Source: Flaccisagitta enflata (lineage: Eukaryota > Chaetognatha > Sagittoidea > Aphragmophora). From it: a stretch of 64,000 nucleotides of DNA. The first letter of the stretch is position 1. Each line of letters starts with the position of its first letter. Both the position numbers and the translations under genes were made by a program. Location: assembly GCA_965153355.1 (NCBI GenBank), contig OZ231128.1, positions 30,876,001 through 30,940,000 on the forward strand, given 5' to 3'. This document shows positions 54,430-64,000 of the stretch, piece after piece. The notes beneath the pieces were generated by a model, which saw only the letters and a program-made list of their open reading frames with translations, was not told where the DNA came from and did no database searches.

Positions 54430-54830
54430 ATGCCTGGAAATTATTCACATGTGTTACATGTCGCATGATGAAATGCCTAAGTTTATCCACATGTTTCACA
54501 TGTCGCATGGTGAAATGCCTAAGTTTATTCACATCCCTAAAATCTCTCCACATGTGCTACATGTCGCGTGGTTAAGTGCTTAATGTTTATTCACATGTTT
54601 TACATGCCGCGGGGTACAACCCCTAGAATTTCTTCACATGTGCTACATGTCGCGTGATAAAATTGCCTAAAATCGCCTGAGATTTATTCACACGTTTCAC
54701 ATGTCGCGCTAAAAATTGCCTAAAATTGCCTGAGATTTATTCACATGTTTCACATGTCGCGCTAAAAAATTGCCTAAAATTGCCTGAGATTGCCTAGAAT
54801 TTCTTCACATGTTTTACATGTCGCGTGGTG
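54430..54830. repeat. TTCACATGTTTCACATGTCGCG repeats
   Basis: About eight irregular units with paired ACATGT hexamers (self-complementary), TCGCGTGG, and CTAAAATTGCC blocks. A sparser version begins near 54095. Confidence 0.8.
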
Positions 54831-55044
54831 AAATATTGGAACAGTGTGGTAGTAAGCATATATTCGTCTTATAGGTCAGAAATCGTTTTCGCCTTGTCGC
54901 TTTGTCGCCGTTCTCGTCGCCCGTCTCCTTCGTCCTAGCTTCCTGCGATGGCATTGTCATTACTTTGTTTCAGATCTGGGTAAGTATTGGGTGGTATCTT
55001 CAAGCTGGCCTCTCAGACTGGAATCTGAGTGGGCTGTGGGACGT

Positions 55045-55470
55045 TGCGTCGGGATATCCGCGCATTACTCATACAGGCAAGTCTGAAGAGGAAACGACAT
55101 TGTTGAACTATAGCGCACGCAATATTCAACTATTTCGATTGCTTCTTCAGACTTCCGGTGAGCGTTCGTTCACCATCATGCAGGAAGCTACAGCTTGAGT
55201 AGACGAAGGATATGGATGGAGCAGCCGGGGCCCGCGGGCCCTGATAATCTCCTCTTGCTTCTATCTTAGGTTCGCGTCATACAAGAACAAGCAAGAGACT
55301 AATTTTCACCCCCCCCCCCTCCCTTCCCTTCTCCCTCCCCTGTTTTTGTCGTTTCCTTTCACATCGACGATCTCCGGGGTCGGCGTCGGGATATCCGCGC
55401 ATAACTCATACAGGCAAGTCTGAAGAGGAAACGACATTGTTGAACTATAGCGCACGCAATATTCAACTAA
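55045..55470. repeat. Direct duplication of ~90 bp
   Basis: GCGTCGGGATATCCGCGCAT through CACGCAATATTCAACTA occurs at about 55048-55134 and 55384-55470 with one or two differences. Confidence 0.85.
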
Positions 55471-55479
55471 TCATCTCTC

Positions 55480-55675
55480 TTGAGTTTGCTAGGTGGCTTT
55501 CTTGTCATCCTCTCAAGGATGGTGACGCCGCTGCTGATGGAGGCCCATCTCTCCCTTTTCGCCTTCAGAGCTAGGTTTCTTCCTCCACATGCTTACGACA
55601 ATATCAGCAGCTGGTTGCAGGTGGTTTTCCTGCATCTTTCTGTCCTGGTAAGGTTGCTCATTCCTTGATTATCGC
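55480..55675 (+). repeat. Fifth ~310-bp-family unit
   Basis: GACGCCGCTGCTGATGGAGG, ATATCAGCAGCTGGTTGCAG|GTGGT and CTG|GTAAGGTTGCTCATTCC place it with the units at 47340-48640. Confidence 0.6.
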
Positions 55676-56048
55676 CTCACCCGTTTTTCATGCCACCCAG
55701 ATCTTCATTCATTGATGATTTTCCTCCTGTTTTGCTTCACTCCGGTGGAGTTTGCTTACCTTCTCTTTTGAGTTTTTTCAGGTGGCCTCGGCGGTATCCT
55801 GATCTCCGCCTTGCATGCATTTTGGGCCTTTGCCGTCCCTTGTGCGCTGGCGTCTTCTCATTTTCAGGTTCTGACGCTCGTTCTCAAGCATGTTTTCTCC
55901 TGGCACGCTTTCGCCGGATTTGCCTTGATCGACAGGCGGTTCTGGCGCTTTGCTGCCGCTTCACTTCCGCCGTCGAGGTTGTTGGCGTGGATGGGCCTGC
56001 AATGCAGCCTCTTTTCCATTTGCGTCCCCTCGGCTTCTGTGGCACGAC

Positions 56049-56210
56049 AGTGAGTCCGCTTCTGCGGAGGCATCGGAGGACGCCCTCAGGGGGAAGAGGA
56101 GCGTGGAGGAGCGGCCCCTCTTCCTCTTCTTTGCTCCTCTTCCCCTCTCTCATGGTGGGAGAGCACTCTGATGGATTCGACCGAGATCGAATATCCACAC
56201 CTGGGAAGAC
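56049..56210 (-). repeat. 162-bp inverted repeat, right arm
   Basis: Perfect reverse complement of 44490-44651; 11.4 kb apart. Confidence 0.95.
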
Positions 56211-56252
56211 TACGAATAAAGAAATATATTTCCGTAGGTAAATTTATTTTCT

Positions 56253-59200
56253 TAGTTATGTTCTTAGATTGAGAGAGGCTTAAAAGGTAGGTTTAAAAGT
56301 GGAGTTAGAATGAAATTGATTTCTGTGATGATTTTTAGGAATCAAATAGTTTTCTTTCAGGTTCTCTACAATCTAAATGCATTTTAGGTTACAAAAAACA
56401 TTGCAGAAATCTATTTTATTTCTTGAAATCATCACGGAAATCAAATTAATTCTAAATCCCCCTGTAAACCCCTACCTTTTTAGCCCCTCCCAATCTAGGA
56501 TCCCGACTCATTAACAGGATGACATTTATTAAATATAGAAATTAACACAGTAATGAAATCATTTCTGTGATTGTTGAGTTCCCTTAGAGGATCAGAAATA
56601 TTTCAGAAATGAACTCATTTCTATGATGATTTCTGTAATGAATAAAAGAATCATTATCTGTTACTTTGGGAGTTATGTTCCTAGATTAGGAGGGGCTAAA
56701 AGCTAGGCGTTTACAGGGAAATTTAGAATAGGATAAATCTGTGATGATTTCTGGAAATTAACTAGTTTTCTGTAAGGTTTTCTGCAATCCAAATGCTGAT
56801 AGATTTCACCTATTTCATGCATTTTAGGCTATAGAAAACATTGTAGAAAACAATTTGATTTCTAGAAATCTTCACGGAAATCAATTTCATTCTAAATCCC
56901 CCTGTAAACCCCTACCTTTTTAGCCCCTCCCAATCTAGGAACTTAATTCCTTGAATACCAAATAATGATTCTTTTATTCATTACAGAAATGATCACAGAT
57001 ATGAATTCATTTCTGCAGTAGTTGCTATCCTCTAAGGGAACTTAACAATTACAGAAATGAATTCATTTCTGTGTTGATTTCTGTAATTAAGTTGTCATTA
57101 CAGAAATCATCATAGAAATGAATTCATTTCTGCAGTAGCTGCGATCCTCTAAGGGAACTCAGCTGTTACAAAAATAAATTCATTTCTGTGTTGTTCTCTG
57201 TAGTTAAGAAATATCATTCTCTTATTTAAGGAGTAAAGTTCCTAGATTGGGAGGGGCTAAAAAGGTAGGGGTTTACAGGGGGATTTAGAATGAAATTGAT
57301 TTCTGTGATGATTTCTAGAAATCAAATTCTATTATTCTATTATTCTATTATTCCCGGAAATAGTTACAGAAATGAGAATTTATTTCCAGAAATAATCACA
57401 GAAATCTTTCCTATTTCTGGTCATCAAATCCCCCTGTAAACCCCTACCTTATTAGCCCCTCCCAATTTAGGAACTTGACCCTGTAAACAAATTTTCAATT
57501 GCAGAAATAAACTCAGAAATAAAATCATTTCTGTAATTATCCCTGTTCTATAAGGTGACACACTATTTACAGAAATGATTTTATATCTCTTGTTTATTTC
57601 TGTAAATGAAAAGTGTCAAGCAATTGAAAATGAAGAAATACAGAAATAAACTCAGAAATAAAATTATTTCTGTAATTATCCCTGTTCTATAAGGTGACAT
57701 ACTATTTACAGAAATGATTTAATTTCTGTGTTTATTTCTGTAAATGAAAATGAGTGTCATTATGCCCATTTATAGGATCAAGTTCCGGGATTGGGAGGGG
57801 CTATTAAGGTAGGGGTTTAATGGGGGATTTAGTCATCAGAAATGAAATCCATTTCTGCATTCATTTCTAGAAACAAGACCAGTTTTCTGTAGTTGTTTCT
57901 GTAAAGAAAAGAAAACCTTTAAATCAATTCTGCAATGATTTTTCTTTGCTAAGCCCCTTCTATTATTCCCAGAAATAGTTACAGAAATGAGAATTTATTT
58001 CCAGAAATAATCACAGAAATATTTCCTATTTCTGGTCATTAAATCCCCCTGTAAACCCCTACCTTATTAGCCCCTCCCAATCTAGGAACTTGACCCTGTA
58101 AACAAATTTTCAATTGCAGAAATAAACTCAGAAATAAAATCATTTCTGTAATTATCCCTGTTCTATAAGGTGACGCACTATTTACAGAAATTATTTTATT
58201 TCTGTGTTTATTTCTGTAAATGAAAATGAGTGTCATGCAATTGAAAATGAATTGCAGAAATAAACTCAGAAATAAAATTATTTCTGTAATTATCCCTGTT
58301 CTATAAGGTGACACACTATTTACAGAAATGATTTTATTTCTGTGTTTATTTCTGTAAATGAAAATGAGTGTCATTATGCCCATTTATAGGATCAAGTTCC
58401 TGGATTGGGAGGGGCTATTAAGGTAGGGGTTTAATGGGGGATTTAGTCATTAGAAATGAAATCCATTTCTGCATTCATTTCTAGAAACAAGACCAGTTTT
58501 CTGTAGTTGTTTCTGTAAAGAAAAGAAAACCTTTAAATCAATTCTGCAATGATTTTTATTTGCTAAGCCCATTCTGTTATTCCCAGAAATAGTTACAGAA
58601 ATGAGAATTTATTTCCAGAAATAATCACAGAAATATTTCCTGTTTCTGGTCATTAAATCCCCCTGTAAACCCCTACCTTATTAGCCCCTCCCAATCTAGG
58701 AACTTGACCCTGTAAACAAATTTTCAATTGCAGAAATAAACTCAGAAATAAAATCATTTCTGTAATTATCCCTGTTCTATAAGGTGACGCACTATTTACA
58801 GAAATTATTTTATTTCTGTGTTTATTTCTGTAAATGAAAATGAGTGTCATGCAATTGAAAATGAATTGCAGAAATAAACTCAGAAATAAAATTATTTCTG
58901 TAATTATCCCTGTTCTATAAGGTGACACACTATTTACAGAAATGATTTTATTTCTGTGTTTATTTCTGTAAATGAAAATGAGTGTCATTATGCCCATTTA
59001 TAGGATCAAGTTCCTGGATTGGGAGGGGCTATTAAGGTAGGGGTTTAATGGGGGATTTAGTCATTAGAAATGAAATCCATTTCTGCATTCATTTCTAGAA
59101 ACAAGACCAGTTTTCTGTAGTTGTTTCTGTAAGGAAAAGAAAACCTTTAACTCAATTCTGCAATGATTTTTCTTTGCTAAGCCCCTTCTATTATTCCCAG

Positions 59201-61082
59201 AAATAGTTACAGAAATGAGAATTTATTTCCAGAAATAATCACAGAAATATTTCCTATTTCTGGTCATTAAATCCCCCTGTAAACCCCTACCTTATTAGCC
59301 CCTCCCAATCTAGGAACTTGACCCTGTAAACAAATTTTCAATTGCAGAAATAAACTCAGAAATAAAATCATTTCTGTAATTATCCCTGTTCTATAAGGTG
59401 ACGCACTATTTACAGAAATTATTTTATTTCTGTGTTTATTTCTGTAAATGAAAATGAGTGTCATGCAATTGAAAATGAATTGCAGAAATAAACTCAGAAA
59501 TAAAATTATTTTTGTAATTATCCCTGTTCTATAAGGTGACACACTATTTACAGAAATGATTATATTTCTGTGTTTATTTCTGTAAATGAAAATGAGTGTC
59601 ATTATGCCCATTTATAGGATCAAGTTCCTGGATTGGGAGGGGCTATTAAGGTAGGGGTTTAATGGGGGATTTAGTCATCAGAAATGAAATCCATTTCTGC
59701 ATTCATTTCTAGAAACAAGACCAGTTTTCTGTAGTTGTTTCTGTAAAGAAAAGAAAACCTTTAAATCAATTCTGCAATGATTTTTATTTGCTAAGCCCAT
59801 TCTATTATTCCCAGAAATAGTTACAGAAATGAGAATTTATTTCCAGAAATAATCACAGAAATATTTCCTATTTCTGGTCATTAAATCCCCCTGTAAACCC
59901 CTACCTTATTAGCCCCTCCCAATCTAGGAACTTGACCCTGTAAACAAATTTTCAATTGCAGAAATAAACTCAGAAATAAAATCATTTCTGTAATTATCCC
60001 TGTTCTATAAGGTGACGCACTATTTACAGAAATTATTTTATTTCTGTGTTTATTTCTGTAAATGAAAATGAGTGTCATGCAATTGAAAATGAATTGCAGA
60101 AATAAACTCAGAAATAAAATTATTTCTGTAATTATCCCTGTTCTATAAGGTGACACACTATTTACAGAAATGATTTTATTTCTGTGTTTATTTCTGTAAA
60201 TGAAAATGAGTGTCATTATGCCCATTTATAGGATCAAGTTCCTGGATTGGGAGGGGCTATTAAGGTAGGGGTTTAATGGGGGATTTAGTCATCAGAAATG
60301 AAATCCATTTTTGTATTCATTTCTAAAAACAAGACCAGTTTTCTGTAGTTGTTTCTGTAACGAAAAGAAAACCTTTAAATCAATTCTACAATGATTTCTC
60401 TTTTCTCTTTGCTAAGCCCATTCTATAATTTCCAGAAATAGTTACAGAAACGAGAATTTATTTCCAAAAATAGTTACAGAAACGAGAATATATTTCCAAA
60501 AATAGTTACAGAAATGAGAATTTATTTCCAGAAATAGTTACAGAAACGAGAATTTATTTCCAGAAATAGTTACAGAAACGAGAATTTATTTCCAGAAATA
60601 GTTACAGAAACGAGAATTTATTTCCAGAAATAATCCCAGAAATATTTCCCATCTCTGAACATTAAATCCCCCTGTAAACCCCTACCTTATTAGCCCCTCC
60701 CAATCTAGGAATTTGACCCTGTGAACGAATTCTCAATTGCAGAAATAAACTCAGAAATAAAATCACTTCTGTAATTATTCCTTTTCTATAAGGTGACACA
60801 CTATTTTCAGAAATGATTTCATTTCTGTGTTTATTTCTGTAAATGAAAATGAGTGTCATTATGACCATTTATAGGATCAAGTTCCTGGATTGGGAGGGGC
60901 TATAAAGGTAGGGGTTTATTGGGGGATTTAGTCATCAAAAATGAAATGAAATCCATTTCTGTAATTATTTTTAGAAACAAGACCAGTTTTCTCTAGTTGT
61001 TTCTGTAGTGAAAAAAAATCTTCAAATCAATTCTGCATTACTTCCTCTTTTCTAAGCCCATTCTATTATTCCCAGAAATAGT
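56253..61082. repeat. Palindromic satellite, 614-bp higher-order unit
   Basis: Four units in exact 614-bp register (anchors 58039, 58653, 59267, 59881), with diverged units on both sides. Each unit contains inverted halves: GGGAGGGGCTATTAAGGTAG and later CTACCTTATTAGCCCCTCCC, plus many ATTTCTG / CAGAAAT pairs. Related sequence, inverted, also flanks the compound element on the left (44040-44460). The 114-codon minus frames are by-products. Confidence 0.95.
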
Positions 61083-61397
61083 ATAATAATTTTAATGCAG
61101 ATTCTTCTGGGATGTGTTGACTGAATTTCTGATTCCATATTGTTATTCTATGCAAAATTCCCTTTCATTTATTTGATAGGTCGCACTTTATACTTTTGCA
61201 AAGAATTAAAATTTTCATTTTTTTAGTCACCGTTACAAAAAAGTAACCGTGGCTCAAAATGTAAAAACCTAATTTTTATAAAAAAATCATACAGTGTGAC
61301 CTACCAAATAAAAGGAAATTTTGTATAGAATAACAATATGGAATCAAAAAATGGGTCAATACAATACATTAGAATCTGCATTAAAAATAGGTTAAAT
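61083..61397. mobile_element. Fold-back element interrupting the satellite
   Basis: Arms of about 105 bp: TTTTAATGCAGATTCT and GATTCCATATTGTTATTCTA on the left, complements on the right. Confidence 0.8.
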
Positions 61398-62091
61398 TTT
61401 TTTCTATTTTTAAGATTACTCAAAAAGCGCTCGGGGAATGATTTTGTTTTTGCTAGTTACATGCTCTTACACCCCAATACTGCTCAAAAATGCAGAAAAA
61501 TCCACAGTTATATGACTTTCCACTTGGAATTTTTTTTAAAGCACAGTGTTAGCTATGGGCCTGAACCATAAAAAATCCATGACCGTTTAAAAGCTCTGCA
61601 AAAAAATCTTCTAAATGCGACGTTGCTGGTCATTGTAGCTTTATTCGTTTAGAAATGGCGATGGTTTGAAGAAAAAATCGCTGATTGAAATAAGTGCTTA
61701 TTTCAACTTTTTTCCTATGAGTAATTTTAGTCTTTCCGTTTTTGTCAATGATGCAGCTCAGGATTGTCCTAGCTACTCGTTTTCCATGAGCAAATTAAAG
61801 AGCTTCAAATTTTCTTTAAAATGGCGCCAAGAACAAATTTTTAACTCAATGCGTTTAGTTTTTATGTTAGAATAAAGATAACCCATGAAAGTGGTGTAGT
61901 GAATTTCCTAATTCTTGACCAGCTATCTTCATTTTAATGCCATTTCTAAACGTATAGAGCTAGAATATCCAGCAAGGTCTCACTTGAAAGATCTTTCGCA
62001 GATCTTTAAAGTAGTCATGGATTTTGCTATGTTTCTCTCATTGCTTGGATGTGAAACATTGACAAACAAGTTGTTCGCTCTTTTATTTTGC
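61398..62091. repeat. Segment related to the element at 1575-2370
   Basis: AAAATGGCGCCAAGAACAAA and nearby AATCCATGACCGTTTAAAAG match that family with divergence. Confidence 0.45.
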
Positions 62092-62924
62092 CATACACGG
62101 TGTCCAGGAACAAACCATAGGTCTAAAAAAATGCTCAAGACTCCTGACCTGGGAAAAAGTCTTTTTTGATGCATTAGCTATCAATTTATGGCAAAAATTA
62201 AAAAATCGGCTTGGAAATATAGAATTGATGGTCAAATAATAGCCAAAAAAGGCATTTTTAAGCATATTTTAGATTAAAAATTGTATTCATGGCTTCTAAA
62301 AGTATGTAGAAATGTATAATTAGTTTGGCTACAGTGGTTGCACTAATGCTTTTACCTACTTCAGTTTGTTCAGAGTGATTTTCTAATAATCAAAACAAAA
62401 AAATGCCAAAAACTGTTGTAAAATGACTATTTTTTGTTATTTTTTGTTATTTCTAAGCTCTAAACTATCAAATATTTCTTAAAACTAGCTGGATTATATT
62501 CCAGCATGTGTATCTCAATAATGTTTCTACACTTTTCATAGTCTTTAAGAATTTTAAATAAGTAATTATGAAAATTGGCTGAAAAAAAAATAATTTTATA
62601 GTTTGAAATAGCTTTTTTAGTTTTCATCTAAACAATAACCCTCTGAACTTACCAAATAGGTAAAACCATTATTACAGCAACTATTGCCACACTTTTCAGA
62701 TATTTTTTAAACAGCTTGAAGCTACAATTCTAATTTCTGATATAAAAAATATATAAAAATGCTTCATTTTTGCTATCTTTAAGCTTTGAATTCTATATTT
62801 CCAGGCCGATTTTTTAATTTTTGCCATAAATTGATAGCTAATGCATCAAAAAAGACTTTTTCCCCAAGTTAGGAGTCTTGAGCATTTTTTTAGACCTATG
62901 GTTTGTTCCTGGACGCCGTGCATA
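62092..62924. mobile_element. Long inverted repeat
   Basis: Arms 62092-62236 and 62785-62924 (for example TGATGCATTAGCTATCAATT against its complement) flank about 550 bp of AT-rich DNA. Confidence 0.8.
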
Positions 62925-63055
62925 GTTATAAGGTGACACACTATTTACAGAAATGATTTTATTTCTGTGTTTATTTCTGTAAATGAAAATGAGTGTCATT
63001 ATAACCATTTATAAGATAAAGTTCCTGGATTGGGAGGGGCTATAAAGGTAGGGGT
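62925..63055. repeat. Resumed satellite fragment
   Basis: AAGGTGACACACTATTTACA through GGGAGGGGCTATAAAGGTAG is the 614-bp satellite, cut off on the left by the insertions. Confidence 0.85.
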
Positions 63056-63690
63056 TTATGTGTCTATCCTCTGCGCGTCTTTCCTCTGAATGCGTGTCCA
63101 TCCTCTGAATGCATGTCCATCCTCTGAATGCATGTCCATCCTCTGAATGCATGTCCATCCTCTGAATGCGTGTCCATCCTCTGAATGCGTGTCCATCCTC
63201 TGAATGCGTGTCCATCCTCTGAATGCGTGTCCATCCTCTGAATGCGTGTCCATCCTCTGAATGCGTGTCCATCCTCTGAATGCGTGTCCATCCTCTGAAT
63301 GCGTGACTATCCTCTGAATGCGTGACTATCCTCTGAATGCGTGTCTATCCTCTGAATGTGTGTCTATCCTCTGAATGCGTGTCTATCCTCTGAATGTGTG
63401 TCTATCCTCTGAATGTGTGTCTATCCTCTGAATGAGTGTCTATCCTCTGATCGAGTGTCTATCCTCTGATCGAGTGTCTATCCTCTGATCGAGTGTCTAT
63501 CCTCTGATCGAGTGTCTATCCTCTGATCGAGTGTCTATCCTCTGAACGAGTGTCTATCCTCTGAACGAGTGTCTATCCTCTGAACGAGTGTCTATCCTCT
63601 GAACGAGTGTCTATCCTCTGAACGAGTGTCTATCCTCTGAACGAGTGTCTATCCTCTGAACGAGTGTCTATCCTCTGAACGAGTGTCTAT
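63056..63690. repeat. 19-bp minisatellite, about 33 units
   Basis: Core GTGTCTATCCTCTGAACGA; zones with CCATCC..AATGC, then CTATCC..AATGTG, then GATCGAG, then GAACGAG. All-frame peptide repeats are artefacts. Confidence 0.95.
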
Positions 63691-63894
63691 TCTCTATCAA
63701 TGAAGTTGCTCTATTCCGTATGACTTGCTAGATTTTCTGCATTATGAATGTGAAGGTCATCTCATTGTTAAGACCCCCCTGTTTTAGCACATCAGATTTC
63801 TTAGAAATTATCAACTCTTCCTCATTCTTGGTAAATTTTTTTAGAACCTTACTGTTCTACTGATAATCTAAACCTTGAACGTATGGCTCAGTGT

Positions 63895-64000
63895 CAGCTC
63901 AGAGGTTATCCACCAGCTCCAAACCCTAACTGCCAGCCTTAACCCATACCGCCAGCCCTCAACTCATACCGCCAGTTCCAAGCCCTCAGCTCAAACCCTA
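63895..64000. repeat. CCGCCAG/CCCTAA-containing repeat running off the window
   Basis: Irregular units such as ACCGCCAGCCCTCAACTCAT. Only about 105 bp visible. Confidence 0.6.

Larger units (their letters stand above)
46754..56252. mobile_element. Unit 2 of the compound TIR element
   Basis: 52-bp perfect terminal inverted repeats: 46754-46805 (AGAAAATAAATTTACCTACG onward, ending GTCTTCCCAG) and 56201-56252. The interior (9.4 kb) is a chain of duplicated segments and minisatellites at 47340, 49260, 50461, 52811 and 54430, plus an ORF1-like relic at 51500. No transposase recognised, so it is probably non-autonomous. Confidence 0.65.

Noticed and set aside
58039-60225. Four identical 114-codon minus-strand frames
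   Set aside because: They recur every 614 bp as part of the satellite and have no gene features.
63895-64000. AAACCCTAA pieces suggesting telomere
   Set aside because: Units are irregular and mixed with CCGCCAG; there is no (CCCTAA)n run.

Overview
This is animal (metazoan) nuclear DNA, not bacterial. The genes have GT-AG introns. The window holds three recognisable protein genes in a very repeat-rich setting, in a style seen in marine invertebrates. I cannot name the species or phylum from the sequence; a galaxin-like secreted protein and mollusc-'pearl'-style Helentron repeats would suit a lophotrochozoan or similar invertebrate, but this is inference.

Layout. 1-22.6 kb has no gene I can support. 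It holds dispersed repeats, fold-back elements, long microsatellites, and one TATA-containing CpG-bearing segment (about 11.46-11.8 kb) that could be a promoter plus untranslated first exon. 22.66-27.59 kb (+) is a six-exon gene for a secreted 696-residue galaxin-like protein; every exon junction keeps reading phase. 30.17-34.76 kb (-) is a six-exon tetraspanin of the TSPAN13/TSPAN31 group, complete at 227 residues. 36.20-40.77 kb (-) is the 3' part (eight exons, about 963 residues) of a CEP350-like centrosomal gene whose 5' exons lie further upstream, possibly outside the window.

40.8-64 kb is essentially all repeats: an expanded intronic repeat (40.8-42.0), a palindromic minisatellite (42.2-42.7), a 22-bp minisatellite (42.9-44.0), and an approximately 11.8-kb compound element (44,474-56,252) bounded by a perfect 162-bp inverted repeat. 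That compound element contains a third, internal terminus and several of its own minisatellite arrays, a hAT-type MITE with a perfect 8-bp target duplication, and a relic of a LINE ORF1-like domain. It is followed by a palindromic 614-bp satellite (56.3-61.1), a fold-back insertion (61.1-62.9) and a 19-bp minisatellite (63.06-63.69).

The most interesting signals are non-coding. About 20 copies or fragments of a short repeat family carry two hairpin systems that are maintained by compensatory base differences between copies, which fits a Helentron-type (rolling-circle) non-autonomous element. The compound inverted-repeat element has two nested sets of termini sharing one 6-bp junction. A Tigger-like MITE ends only 22 bp upstream of a galaxin-like exon and probably supplies its branch-point region.

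The three genes show no obvious functional link with one another. All exon maps come from reading splice signals, phase and protein family by eye; no alignment or transcript data were available.
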